Assembly (NCBI GenBank): GCA_029777945.1
Contig: JAKORG010000045.1
Location: 1-64,000, forward strand
Length of the DNA: 64,000 nt
Origin: Deltaproteobacteria bacterium
Lineage (GTDB): Bacteria; Desulfobacterota; Syntrophorhabdia; Syntrophorhabdales; Syntrophorhabdaceae
Direction: 5' to 3'
Both the position numbers and the translations under genes were made by a program. Of the stretch, positions 33,786-42,210 are shown piece by piece. The stretch's first letter is position 1; every line of letters begins with the position of its first letter. The notes under the pieces were generated by a model. That model ran no database searches and had not been told where the DNA came from. It worked only from the letters and a program-made list of their open reading frames with translations.

Positions 33786-34547
33786 ATGGAAAAGGTTTTT
33801 ATAAATATCCCTTACAAAATTGTATCCAAGAACATAAAAAGGGTTTTGGAGCTCGATGTAGGCGCAGAGATTTATATAGAAAATAACCTGCTCGACGAAA
33901 TTTCAATGGATGAGGCAAAGGAACTCGGAAAAAATCTAAAAGAGTGCGGGATTGAAACTACAGTCCATGCACCTTTTATGGATTTAAGCCCTGGTGGATT
34001 CGACAGGGCAATTAAGAGGGTTTCTATTGACAGGATTAAAAAGGCAGTAGATGTGGCCAAAAACATTGATGCAAAGGCAATAGTGTGCCATCCAGGTTAT
34101 GATAAATGGCGTTTTGACGGCAATGAACAGATGTGGCTTGAAAGCAGCATAGAAACATGGAGCGAGGTATTAAGTCACGGAGGAAAAGAAATGGAGGTTC
34201 TTCTTGAGAACATTTTTGAAGAGACCCCGTCAACTTTTATTGCCCTCTTTGGTTATTTCAGAGAAAAAAATCTGTATTTCTGTTTTGATACAGGACATTT
34301 TAACCTCTTCTCAAAGGTGGATTTAGAAGAGTGGCTTTTGCCCCTAAAAGATAAGATAAGGGAAATGCACATCCACGATAATCATGGAAAATCAGACGAA
34401 CATCTCCCATTGGGAAGAGGGATTTTTCCCTTTAGAGAGCTTAAATCTTTTATCAAAAACACAACGGGTATTCGTTTTACCACAGAGTTCCATAGCGAAA
34501 AACATGCCTTAGAAAGTATTAAAAATCTAAAAGAATTTTTAAGATAA
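33786..34547 (+). CDS. Sugar phosphate isomerase/epimerase-like TIM-barrel protein (AP endonuclease 2 family)
   Basis: The 253-residue xylose isomerase-like TIM barrel keeps the metal-site landmarks in order: TTVHAPFMDLSPGG, AIVCHPGYD, LLENIFEE, FCFDTGHFNLFS, EMHIHDNHGKSDEHLPLGRG and TEFH. Members include sugar isomerases and inosose/hydroxypyruvate enzymes, so the substrate is unknown. It precedes the ADP-forming acyl-CoA synthetase genes by 63 bp but those have their own promoter. No clear ribosome site precedes the ATG. Confidence 0.78.
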   Translation: MEKVFINIPYKIVSKNIKRVLELDVGAEIYIENNLLDEISMDEAKELGKNLKECGIETTVHAPFMDLSPGGFDRAIKRVSIDRIKKAVDVAKNIDAKAIVCHPGYDKWRFDGNEQMWLESSIETWSEVLSHGGKEMEVLLENIFEETPSTFIALFGYFREKNLYFCFDTGHFNLFSKVDLEEWLLPLKDKIREMHIHDNHGKSDEHLPLGRGIFPFRELKSFIKNTTGIRFTTEFHSEKHALESIKNLKEFLR

Positions 34548-34566
34548 ATCTCCTTTAAAAAGTTGT

Positions 34567-34595
34567 TTGACATAAATAAACCACTTTGTTATCAT
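34567..34595 (+). promoter_or_regulatory. Sigma-70-like promoter of the acyl-CoA synthetase genes
   Basis: TTGACA (34567-34572), 17 bp, TATCAT (34590-34595). The predicted start at about 34602 leaves only some 9 bases before the ATG at 34611. Confidence 0.6.
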
Positions 34596-34610
34596 GGATT
34601 GTAAAAGATT

Positions 34611-35213
34611 ATGTTCGATGAAAAATTAAAAAGGTTATTTTCCCCTAATTCTATTGCTGTTATAGGTGCCTCTGACAGTTTTGATAAACTCGGTTACCAT
34701 GTTATGAAAAGCCTTGTAAAAGGCAATTGTAAATCCCCGATATACCCTGTAAATCCCAATGGGCAAAACATCTGGGGAATAAAGACATATCCATCCCTTA
34801 CAAGTATACCCTATCCTGTGGATTTGGCAGTAATTGTTGTGCCTGCCAATAGTGTGCCCGGCGTTCTATATGAATGCGGTAAAAAAGGTATAAATGGTGT
34901 TGTTCTTATAACAGCAGGATACAAAGAAATCGAGGCAGAGGAAGGAAAAATTCTCGAAGAAGAAGTAAAAAGGATTGCCACAGAATTTGAAATCCCCATT
35001 ATTGGCCCCAATACATTCGGTTTTGTAAACCTTACTGAAGGCGTTAATGCTTCCTTTACATACGAATTTTCCCTTATTAAAAGGGGGGGGAGTAACCCTC
35101 ATAAGCCAAAGCGGTGGATTCTGCCACATTTGCGGATTTCTTGCAATGGAAGAAAGGATGGGGATGGCAAAACTTATGAGCTTAGGGAACAGGGTCAACA
35201 TAGATTTCCCTGA
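34611..35213 (+). CDS. ADP-forming acyl-CoA synthetase alpha subunit, N-terminal part (frameshifted)
   Basis: The first 160 residues are a CoA-binding Rossmann domain: SPNSIAVIGASDSFDKLGY, GYKEIEAEEGKILEEEV, PIIGPNTFGFVN. After ...FSLIKRGG at a run of eight G (35083-35090) the frame is lost and some 40 unrelated residues follow to the stop at 35213. With seven G the reading would continue KRGGVTLISQSGG in frame with the next segment, giving a normal alpha subunit of about 463 residues. The enzyme makes ATP from acyl-CoA, ADP and phosphate. The extra base may be a mutation, phase variation or sequencing error. Confidence 0.8.
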   Translation: MFDEKLKRLFSPNSIAVIGASDSFDKLGYHVMKSLVKGNCKSPIYPVNPNGQNIWGIKTYPSLTSIPYPVDLAVIVVPANSVPGVLYECGKKGINGVVLITAGYKEIEAEEGKILEEEVKRIATEFEIPIIGPNTFGFVNLTEGVNASFTYEFSLIKRGGSNPHKPKRWILPHLRISCNGRKDGDGKTYELREQGQHRFP

Positions 35214-36003
35214 GGCCGTAAGGTATTTTATGGAACAAGATGAAGCAACAAAGGTAATAGCATTATATATTGAAGGCATAGATGAGCCGAAAAGGCTTTT
35301 TAAAACCATTGATTCAATTAAAAACAAGAAGCCTGTTATTGCGTATAAGGCAGGGAAAAGTGAAAAAGGTGATGCAGCAAGTCGCTTTCATACAGGAAGC
35401 CTCGCAGGAAATTATATGATTTGGAAAGGCGCCCTTCGTCAGACAAATATACTTGAAGTAAATTCAGTAGAAGAGCTTATTGATACTGCTAAGGTATTAG
35501 ACTTATGCCCTTTTATGAAAGGAAACCGTGTGGCAGTCCTTTCAAGTCAGGCAGGACCGGGAATGATTGCTGCAGATGCCCTTGAAATGTCAGGTATGGT
35601 GCTTTCGAAGTTTTCCTCGCAAACACAAGAAAATATCGATAAACTCTTGCCACCTTTTGCCATAAGGACAAATCCCGTTGATATGGGACCTGCGTGGTAT
35701 AGCCCAGAGACTATATTAAATATCTTAAAGATAGTTGCACATGATGAAAACACAGACGGCATTATATTCATTGCCATCTTTGCCTCTGCCAATCTAAATC
35801 TCACAAAACATATGGAAAACATTATAGAAGGAATGGAAGAGTTTAAAAAACCGGTTATAGCATGTTTAAATGCCCCCCTGGGCATTTGGGATGAAGAGAT
35901 AAAAAACTTAGATGGGAAAAAAGGGATTGCCATAATTCATACACCTGAAAGGGCTGCAAGGGCAATGGCAAACCTATGGGAAATCTCAAGATTAAAGGAT
36001 TAG
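35047..36003 (+). CDS. ADP-forming acyl-CoA synthetase alpha subunit, C-terminal part (frameshifted)
   Basis: This frame contains the rest of the alpha subunit from about base 35091: VTLISQSGGFCHICGFLAME, then GMAKLMSLGNRVNIDFPE, KPVIAYKAGKSEKG and AASRFHTGSLAG with the conserved phospho-accepting His. It ends in the second succinyl-CoA-synthetase-like domain (RVAVLSSQAGPGMIAAD, NPVDMGPAW). The nominal ATG at 35047 lies in the overlap with the upstream fragment and has no ribosome site, so it is not a real start. Together the fragments form one gene. The beta subunit follows after 3 bp. Confidence 0.8.
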   Translation: MLPLHTNFPLLKGGGVTLISQSGGFCHICGFLAMEERMGMAKLMSLGNRVNIDFPEAVRYFMEQDEATKVIALYIEGIDEPKRLFKTIDSIKNKKPVIAYKAGKSEKGDAASRFHTGSLAGNYMIWKGALRQTNILEVNSVEELIDTAKVLDLCPFMKGNRVAVLSSQAGPGMIAADALEMSGMVLSKFSSQTQENIDKLLPPFAIRTNPVDMGPAWYSPETILNILKIVAHDENTDGIIFIAIFASANLNLTKHMENIIEGMEEFKKPVIACLNAPLGIWDEEIKNLDGKKGIAIIHTPERAARAMANLWEISRLKD

Positions 36004-36006
36004 AAG

Positions 36007-36663
36007 ATGGAAAAGATTCTACTTGGAATAGATGCCCTCGAATTTTTAAAAAAAGAAGGATTTTCTATCCTTGAGAGCAGAATTACCATTTCCGAGGAGA
36101 CTGCAGCATCACATGCAAAAGAGATAGGCTTCCCTGTTACCCTTAAGATCTCATCAAAAACAATAATACATAAAACAGAATTTAATGGAGTAAAAACTCT
36201 TCTTTTAAACGAAAAAGAGGTTAAAAGTGCCTTTAATGAGATTGTCCATACCTTTAATGTGTTGGGAAGGGCAAGAGACCTCGATGGTATAATAGTCCAG
36301 GAAACGGGTAAGGGCTTAGAATTTATAGTGGGTGTATACATGGATAGGCAATTCGGACATGTAATTATGTTCGGTCAAGGAGGTATTTATGTGGAGGCTT
36401 CAAAGGATGTATCTTTCAGACCAATTCCAATAACGAGAAAAGATGCTAAAGCAATGATGGAAGAGCTTGACGTCTGGAAAATTATTACAAGCCCGAGGCA
36501 GAAAAAGATAAATCCCGCCATGATAGAAGATTTTCTCCTAAAGATATCAGAATTTGTTGAAAAAAATAAAATGATTGAGGAAATGGACCTTAATCCTGTT
36601 TTTATTTCAGAAAAGATAAACATATGCGATGCGCGCATAAAGATTTGTGAAGAAAACAGATAA
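36007..36663 (+). CDS. ADP-forming acyl-CoA synthetase beta subunit (ATP-grasp)
   Basis: The 218-residue ATP-grasp domain protein reads LEFLKKEGFSILESRITIS, AKEIGFPVTLKISSKTIIHKTE, GIIVQETGKGLEFIVGVYMDRQFGHVIMFGQGG and EMDLNPVFI, the standard order for the ACD beta subunit. It binds ATP/ADP and receives the phosphoryl group from the alpha-subunit His. It lies 3 bp after the alpha gene. The intact beta gene argues that the enzyme is in use despite the apparent alpha frameshift. The acyl substrate (acetyl-, branched or aromatic) is not evident. Confidence 0.88.
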   Translation: MEKILLGIDALEFLKKEGFSILESRITISEETAASHAKEIGFPVTLKISSKTIIHKTEFNGVKTLLLNEKEVKSAFNEIVHTFNVLGRARDLDGIIVQETGKGLEFIVGVYMDRQFGHVIMFGQGGIYVEASKDVSFRPIPITRKDAKAMMEELDVWKIITSPRQKKINPAMIEDFLLKISEFVEKNKMIEEMDLNPVFISEKINICDARIKICEENR

Positions 36664-36674
36664 AAGGAAGAAAT

Positions 36675-36905
36675 ATGGAAGAGACCTGTAAGTACTATAA
36701 CACATGCCCTATCTTAACGGGTAAGATCCATTTAGAAGAGAACAAACTCGATGAATATAAGGCAAGGTTCTGTAAGGGAGAAAAAAATGCGTGGAATAAA
36801 TGCATCCGTTTTCAGGTAAGGGAGATTGTAGGAAGGTGCCCCCTTGATATCATGCCAGATGCCTCTATGAGTCCTGAAGAGGTCATCGAAAAATATGATT
36901 TATAA
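36675..36905 (+). CDS. Small cysteine-containing protein, unknown function
   Basis: The 76-residue protein has five cysteines (C5, C11, C33, C43, C55) in the order C-x5-CP, FCKGEKNAWNKC, GRCPLDIMP. I recall similar small proteins with a C...YC-G-x-C-R...P pattern in Desulfobacterota genomes, probably metal- or Fe-S-binding. It starts 11 bp after the beta subunit gene with AAGGAAG before the ATG, so it is the third gene of that operon. Function unknown. Confidence 0.65.
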   Translation: MEETCKYYNTCPILTGKIHLEENKLDEYKARFCKGEKNAWNKCIRFQVREIVGRCPLDIMPDASMSPEEVIEKYDL

Positions 36906-36941
36906 TTTATGATTCCCAGCTGAGCCCGCGCAGTAAAAAGC

Positions 36942-37187
36942 TTATGGTTTAGATATAAATATATCTTTGTATTCAGGAATATATACAACCTTTGTCTTTT
37001 CCTTTTCGCCTTTTAATATTTTTATATCCGTTTTTCTAATATGGAACACCTCGGAGAGATAGTCTATGAGTTCCCTATTTGCCTTCCCCTCAATGGGTTG
37101 AGAAGTGAGCTTTACTCTAAAAATATCCCCCTCTTTTTTTATTTCCCTTTTCTTTGCATTGGTTATGACCTTTATTACTATGTTCAT
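36942..37187 (-). CDS. DUF167 (YggU) family protein
   Basis: The 81-residue protein shows the DUF167 pattern: VKVITNAKKREIKKEGDIFRVKLTSQPIEGKANRELIDYLSE in pieces along residues 5-50, then DIKILKGEKEKTKVV. The fold is small alpha/beta and the function is unknown. It lies between two rightward genes on the opposite strand and is a normal length for the family. Confidence 0.88.
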   Translation of the reverse strand: MNIVIKVITNAKKREIKKEGDIFRVKLTSQPIEGKANRELIDYLSEVFHIRKTDIKILKGEKEKTKVVYIPEYKDIFISKP

Positions 37188-37244
37188 TGCCTATAATTAT
37201 ACATTTTTCTTTACAAAAACCAAGGTTATAGATTATAAAAAAAC

Positions 37245-37841
37245 ATGTTTTTTAAAAAAGATGCCTGTAAATCATTGTTTTTTTACCTGTTTTTTCTGCT
37301 TTTATTTTCTATTACATTACCTCACGGTATTCTTGCCCAGGAAGAGGAAAGTAAGTATCTACCCACCTTTGGCAAAGGAAGTATAAAGATAAGGTTATAT
37401 ACAGATTATTTTTGTGGACCCTGCGATCAATTAGAAGCACAGATAGAAGGTCTTTTAAAAACCCTTACTGAAAAAAATATCATCACCATTACCTTTATCG
37501 ATGTGCCTTTTTCCCAATACTCTTCCATATATGTTAAACATTTTCTATATGCCTTAAACAAAAAAAGATCCCTTGATTTTGCCTTAAAGACAAGGAAAGT
37601 GCTTTTTAGTGCAGCAAAAAATAGGATAGTAGATGCAAAGGGTCTTACGGCATATCTAAATCAGAACCAAATTGATATTAAGCCCTTTGATGAAAAAGGT
37701 GTATATCAAATCTTTGAAAACTATCTTAATAAAGAAGATAAAATAAATGTTACACCAACCTGTGTAATTATTGAAGATGAAAAAAAAGAATTTTTTAAAG
37801 GTATTAACGATATTACAAATGCATTAAAAAGATTAATGTAA
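37245..37841 (+). CDS. Periplasmic thioredoxin-like (DsbA/DsbG-type) disulfide protein
   Basis: The 198-residue protein has a signal peptide (hydrophobic about 10-28, cleavage likely after HGILA) and a thioredoxin fold beginning RLYTDYFCGPCDQLEAQIE. The redox pair is CGPC, and a cis-proline motif occurs later in NVTPTCVIIED. The insertion between them resembles DsbA-type helical domains. It probably exchanges disulfides in the periplasm. The radical SAM gene follows 26 bp downstream. Confidence 0.78.
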   Translation: MFFKKDACKSLFFYLFFLLLFSITLPHGILAQEEESKYLPTFGKGSIKIRLYTDYFCGPCDQLEAQIEGLLKTLTEKNIITITFIDVPFSQYSSIYVKHFLYALNKKRSLDFALKTRKVLFSAAKNRIVDAKGLTAYLNQNQIDIKPFDEKGVYQIFENYLNKEDKINVTPTCVIIEDEKKEFFKGINDITNALKRLM

Positions 37842-37867
37842 TGTCACCTACACTGGCCTAACTCTAT

Positions 37868-39118
37868 ATGCTAATAGAAAACACAATAACCTATATTGCC
37901 AGAAAAAAAAATGCACAGTATCTTAAGTTTCATCCAGTGGACAGAATGCCCATATCGAAACGGCATGACAATGCCCCTCTATTATTGTACATACACATCC
38001 CTTTCTGTGAAGAGTTATGTCCTTATTGTTCATTCAATAGGGTCGTATTTAGAGAAAGTCTTGCCAGAGAATATTTTAAGGCATTAAGAAAAGAACTTTT
38101 AATCTATAAAGAATTAAATTACGATTTTTGCGGACTGTATGCAGGTGGTGGAACACCTACTGTGCTTATGGATGAACTGGAAGAAACCTTGCACCTTGCC
38201 AGAAGCATCTTTTATATTAAAGAGATTTCTGTTGAGACAAATCCGAATCACCTAACCCCATCAAATATAAAAAAATTAAAGTCCATGGGCATAAACCGTC
38301 TTTCTGTAGGTGTCCAAAGCTTTAACGATGAGATACTCAAGGCCACAGAGAGATATCATAAATATGGAAGTGGTAAAGAAATACAAGATAGGCTTAAGGA
38401 AACACTTGGCCATTTTGATACATTAAACGTGGATATGATTTTTAATTTCCCCATCCAGACAATGGAAATTCTTGAAAAAGACCTTTCAATGTTAATTGAA
38501 CTCGATGTAGACCAGATAACGTATTATCCTTTAATGGTATCTTCATCAACAAAGGCTATGATAGACAAAAAGATAGGAACTGTGGACTATGGAAGGGGAA
38601 ATAAAATGTATCTTAAGATTACAGATGCCCTTTCAGGTAAATACATGGCATCAACGGCTTGGTGTTTCTCGAAACATAAATCCCTTATTGACGAATATGT
38701 GGTCCACTATGATGAGTATGCAGGAACAGGCAGTGGTTCCATTGGTTATCTAAACGGATGTGCCTATGCAAATACATTCGATATAAACCTCTATATATCC
38801 CAAATAAATAAGGGTATTCTTCCTGTTATGGCAAAAAGGGATTTTACATTAAAAGAAAGGATAAGCTACGATTTTTTAATGAAACTTTTTGGTTTAAAAT
38901 TAGATTTAGATGAGCTCCAGAGAAAACATAGAGTCCATGCATTCAGATATCTTTTCCCAGAAATTATATTTTTCATGTTAACTGGTGCCTTAAAAAAGCA
39001 CGGAAAAATACTCACCCTAACTGAGAAAGGTCAATATTACTGGGTAATTATGATGAGGGAATTTTTCATCGGGGTAAACAACTTTAGAGATTACTGTCGG
39101 TCCATGCTAAATATCTGA
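37868..39118 (+). CDS. HemW/HemN-family radical SAM protein
   Basis: The 416-residue protein has the radical SAM cluster motif FCEELCPYCSF (CxxxCxxC) near residue 48, followed by YAGGGTPTVL, SVETNPNHLT and LSVGVQSFNDEILKATER, all typical of the coproporphyrinogen oxidase-like family. The HemN-specific substrate motifs are not recognisable, so a HemW-like heme chaperone or related enzyme is likelier than true coproporphyrinogen III dehydrogenase. The C-terminal HemN_C-like part is present (RISYDFLMKLFGLKLD). Confidence 0.8.
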   Translation: MLIENTITYIARKKNAQYLKFHPVDRMPISKRHDNAPLLLYIHIPFCEELCPYCSFNRVVFRESLAREYFKALRKELLIYKELNYDFCGLYAGGGTPTVLMDELEETLHLARSIFYIKEISVETNPNHLTPSNIKKLKSMGINRLSVGVQSFNDEILKATERYHKYGSGKEIQDRLKETLGHFDTLNVDMIFNFPIQTMEILEKDLSMLIELDVDQITYYPLMVSSSTKAMIDKKIGTVDYGRGNKMYLKITDALSGKYMASTAWCFSKHKSLIDEYVVHYDEYAGTGSGSIGYLNGCAYANTFDINLYISQINKGILPVMAKRDFTLKERISYDFLMKLFGLKLDLDELQRKHRVHAFRYLFPEIIFFMLTGALKKHGKILTLTEKGQYYWVIMMREFFIGVNNFRDYCRSMLNI

Positions 39119-39174
39119 CCTTAGGAACTAATACTTTCCAGAGTGTTCTCTCTCACTTAATAATGGCTTTTTAA

Positions 39175-39204
39175 TTGACATAAAATATATTTTTTTCGTA
39201 TTAT
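39175..39204 (+). promoter_or_regulatory. Sigma-70-like promoter of the TRAP transporter genes
   Basis: TTGACA (39175-39180), 18 bp, TATTAT (39199-39204), about 50 bases before the permease ATG, which has AAAGGAG upstream. Confidence 0.6.
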
Positions 39205-39255
39205 TCAACATTCGAATTTTAAAATTTTAACCTTTTTTAAAGGAGAAAAAAAATA

Positions 39256-41115
39256 ATGCGAGAGCTTAAAGGTATACCAGCATATATCCTTGGCACAATT
39301 TGTGTTGCATTTATCGCATGGTCTGTTTATGGCGCCATAAAACCTATAGAAACGTATATATTCAGAATGGTTCACATGGGTTTTATATTTGCCCTTTCCT
39401 TTCCCTTCTATCCTTTTTTAAAAAAACAGAAAAAATGGGTTATCTTTTTTGATATTTTTCTGGCTTTATTGGCTGTCTCAACTTTAATATACCCACTATT
39501 AGATGTGGATAGTTTTATAAGAAGGTCCACATTACCAGAGCCGCTGGATTTCTTTATGGGCATTGTAATCATTGTGCTCATTATTGAGGTATCGAGGCGT
39601 ATTGTAGGTTTGACTTTTACATTTGTGCTTATAGGTTCGCTTCTTTACTGCTGGTTAGGTAATTATATACCAGGTCCATTAACCCATAGAGGATATGAAT
39701 TAGACAGAATTGTAGGTCATATGTATATGACACTGGAGGGTATCTTTGGTGTGCCTTTGTCAGTGAGCGTTTCTTTTGTAACATTATTTGTTGTTTACGG
39801 GACATTTATGGATGCAGCAGGGGCAGGTAATTTCTGGTTGGAATTATCTTTTGCGGTTATGGGTAGAGGTCCTGCAAGTGCAGGCAGAGGTGCTGTAATC
39901 ACAACGGCACTGCTCGGTGGACCTCAGGGTAGTGGTGTTGCTACTACCATGTCCGTATCCCCTGTTATGTGGCCCATTTTAAAAAAGGCAGGTTATTCAC
40001 CCAATATGGCAGCAGGGCTCATCTCTGCAGGTGGAATTGGTGCAGTGCTCTCCCCACCTCTTATGGGTGCAGCTGCATTTCTTATCATGCAGTTTCTAAA
40101 TGTCTCTTTTTGGGATGTAGTTATCATGGTAATTTTTCCTACTGTTTTATACTATCTCGGCACACTTTTTCTTGTTGAACTGGAAGCAAAAAAATATAAT
40201 TTTGCACCTCCTGAGACAATGGGCAAGACATTCAAAGAGGTTATGAAAACCTATTGGTATCATCTTGTTTCCCTTGCAGTGCTTGTGGCTTTACTTGTAA
40301 TAGGCCGTTCACCAGAATCAGCAGCCATATGGGCAATAGTTGCTACAATTGCAACGAGTTTTTTAAGTAAAAATAAAGAAGAATGGTTAACACCAAAACA
40401 CATTATTAAGGCAACAATTGAAGGTGCCCAAAATATGATTCCCGTTGCAGCACTTCTTGCAGCAGCGGGTATGATAGTTGGTATGTTCTCGCTTACAGGG
40501 CTTGGTTTAAAAATTTCGAGCCTAATTATGTCTTTAAGCGGTGGAATTCCTGTTGCTGCCCTCTTTCTTGCATTATTAGCATCCATGATAATCGGGTTGA
40601 GTTTACCTATAACTGCTACATATATTATGACAGTCGTTATGGTGGCACCTGCCCTTGTGAAGGTAGGTATACCCATGCATGTAGTCCATCTTCTTGCATT
40701 TTATTTTGCCGTTTTATCAGAGGTTTCACCCCCTGTGGGGCTATCTCCTTCTGCTGCAGCGGCAGTAACAGGGGGAAATCCTTTCCGTGCCATGATGCAG
40801 GCATGGAAATATTCTTTGCCTGCATTTCTCGTTCCTTTTCAGTTTTCTTCAACCCTTGTAGGAACAAACCTGTTAATTTTAGGCAGCAATTTAAAAGGAT
40901 TTACAATCGCACTATCTTCGAGCTTGATCTCTTTATTTTATCTATCCTTAGGCATAATAGGCTATCTAAAAAACCATATTTCCATAATAGAAAGGGCATT
41001 ACTTATAGTATGTTCTATTGTTATAACCTTTATCCCCGTTGATTTTACACCACAGGGCATTATACCCCTTGTAGTAGGTGCAATAATTGTGGTAATACAT
41101 CTTAAGAAAAAATAA
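39256..41115 (+). CDS. TRAP transporter fused permease (small and large subunits, TAXI type)
   Basis: The 619-residue membrane protein fuses the 4-helix DctQ-like and 12-helix DctM-like parts, as is usual for TAXI systems. Landmarks are GRGPASAGRGAVITTALLGGPQGSGVATTMSVSPVMWP, split over residues 205-245, and AGGIGAVLSPPLMGAAAF, with a second half SLPITATYIMTVVMVAPAL and VSPPVGLSPSAAAAVTGG. Transport is driven by a Na+ or H+ gradient. The binding-protein gene follows after 14 bp. The substrate is unknown; glutamate or other organic acids are known for relatives. Confidence 0.92.
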   Translation: MRELKGIPAYILGTICVAFIAWSVYGAIKPIETYIFRMVHMGFIFALSFPFYPFLKKQKKWVIFFDIFLALLAVSTLIYPLLDVDSFIRRSTLPEPLDFFMGIVIIVLIIEVSRRIVGLTFTFVLIGSLLYCWLGNYIPGPLTHRGYELDRIVGHMYMTLEGIFGVPLSVSVSFVTLFVVYGTFMDAAGAGNFWLELSFAVMGRGPASAGRGAVITTALLGGPQGSGVATTMSVSPVMWPILKKAGYSPNMAAGLISAGGIGAVLSPPLMGAAAFLIMQFLNVSFWDVVIMVIFPTVLYYLGTLFLVELEAKKYNFAPPETMGKTFKEVMKTYWYHLVSLAVLVALLVIGRSPESAAIWAIVATIATSFLSKNKEEWLTPKHIIKATIEGAQNMIPVAALLAAAGMIVGMFSLTGLGLKISSLIMSLSGGIPVAALFLALLASMIIGLSLPITATYIMTVVMVAPALVKVGIPMHVVHLLAFYFAVLSEVSPPVGLSPSAAAAVTGGNPFRAMMQAWKYSLPAFLVPFQFSSTLVGTNLLILGSNLKGFTIALSSSLISLFYLSLGIIGYLKNHISIIERALLIVCSIVITFIPVDFTPQGIIPLVVGAIIVVIHLKKK

Positions 41116-41129
41116 AAAGGAGGAAGACT

Positions 41130-42119
41130 ATGAAAAGATATGCAAAGTTTTTAGTCTTGTTATTTGTTATTACAGGCCTTTTAACACTGGCAGACAACTC
41201 ATGGGCACAGCGTAAATTTTCCTTTAGCATTGCCACAGGTGGGACAGGTGGTGTCTGGTATCCATTAGGTGGTGCAATAGGTGGCATAATAAGCAAAAAT
41301 GTCCCAAACACAGATGCCACTTCAGAAGCAACAACAGCGGCAATAGATAATATGAAGCTTCTTCTGGCAGGCAGAGCAGGCATGGCATTCGCTTACGATT
41401 ACCATGTGGTGTGGGCAAATGAGGGTAAACTTACCCTTGTGGCCAAAAAACAGTTACCCTTCCGTGTTGTTATGGGTTTTTATGAACAACCACTACATAT
41501 TGTCACAAAAGAAGGAACAAACATTAAATCTATTATGGATTTAAAAGGAAAGAGGGTATCAACGGGAGCACCAAATAGCGGAACAGAAGAACAGGCAGAT
41601 TATGTATTAAAGGCACTTGGAATCGACTGGAATAAAGATTTAAAAAGGGAAAAGCTTTCTGCCACAGAGTCCGTTGCAGCCATGAAAGATGGCAAGATCG
41701 ATGCCTTCTTCTGGAGCGGTGCTGTACCTACATCATTGATAATTGACCTTGCATCCACACCTGGACTCAAGATGGTATTGCTTCCTGTAAGTGGCAAAGA
41801 GGCAGATATGATATTTAAGGCAAACCCTGGTGTATTTCATAAAACACACTTTTATAAAGGTTGTTACAGCAGTGTAGATAAAGATATAGATGCTATTGCC
41901 ATCACTGCAGTGCTTGTAGCAATGGATAATTTTCCTGAAGACACAATGTATAAGATTGTAAAAGAAATCTTTGCAAATACATCGGATATTATACCTGTAT
42001 GGAAAGGCGCAAAGGATTTAACTCCTAAATCAGCGGTGAGCCAGTTGACACCTGATGCCCTTAAATACATCCACAAAGGCGCATTAAAGTTCTACAAAGA
42101 AAAAGGCGTGATTAAGTGA
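41130..42119 (+). CDS. TAXI-family TRAP solute-binding protein
   Basis: The 329-residue protein has a signal peptide (cleavage probably after NSWA, residue 26) and the TAXI signature FSIATGGTGGVWYPLGGAIG near the mature N-terminus. ATTAAIDNMKLLLAGRAGMAF and VSTGAPNSGTEEQADYVL follow. It delivers ligand to the fused permease encoded immediately upstream, and GGAGG precedes its ATG. A perfect terminator follows the gene, closing a two-gene operon. Confidence 0.93.
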   Translation: MKRYAKFLVLLFVITGLLTLADNSWAQRKFSFSIATGGTGGVWYPLGGAIGGIISKNVPNTDATSEATTAAIDNMKLLLAGRAGMAFAYDYHVVWANEGKLTLVAKKQLPFRVVMGFYEQPLHIVTKEGTNIKSIMDLKGKRVSTGAPNSGTEEQADYVLKALGIDWNKDLKREKLSATESVAAMKDGKIDAFFWSGAVPTSLIIDLASTPGLKMVLLPVSGKEADMIFKANPGVFHKTHFYKGCYSSVDKDIDAIAITAVLVAMDNFPEDTMYKIVKEIFANTSDIIPVWKGAKDLTPKSAVSQLTPDALKYIHKGALKFYKEKGVIK

Positions 42120-42177
42120 ACAATTTGAGCTGTTTAAGATAAGTTAGGGAAAAAGCATTAGCTTTAAGATATATTTT

Positions 42178-42210
42178 GAGTCGCAGGTTTTTCCTGCGAC
42201 TCTTTTATTT
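42178..42210 (+). terminator. Rho-independent terminator after the TAXI-TRAP operon
   Basis: A perfect 10-bp stem GAGTCGCAGG (42178-42187) pairs with CCTGCGACTC (42193-42202) around a T5 loop and is followed by TTTTATTT. It also sits just past the stop of the leftward QueG-like gene but lacks a U tract in that direction. Confidence 0.9.

Noticed and set aside
37868-39118. Calling the radical SAM protein oxygen-independent coproporphyrinogen III oxidase (hemN).
   Set aside because: HemN-specific substrate residues are not recognisable, no other heme genes are nearby, and the length fits HemW-like proteins.
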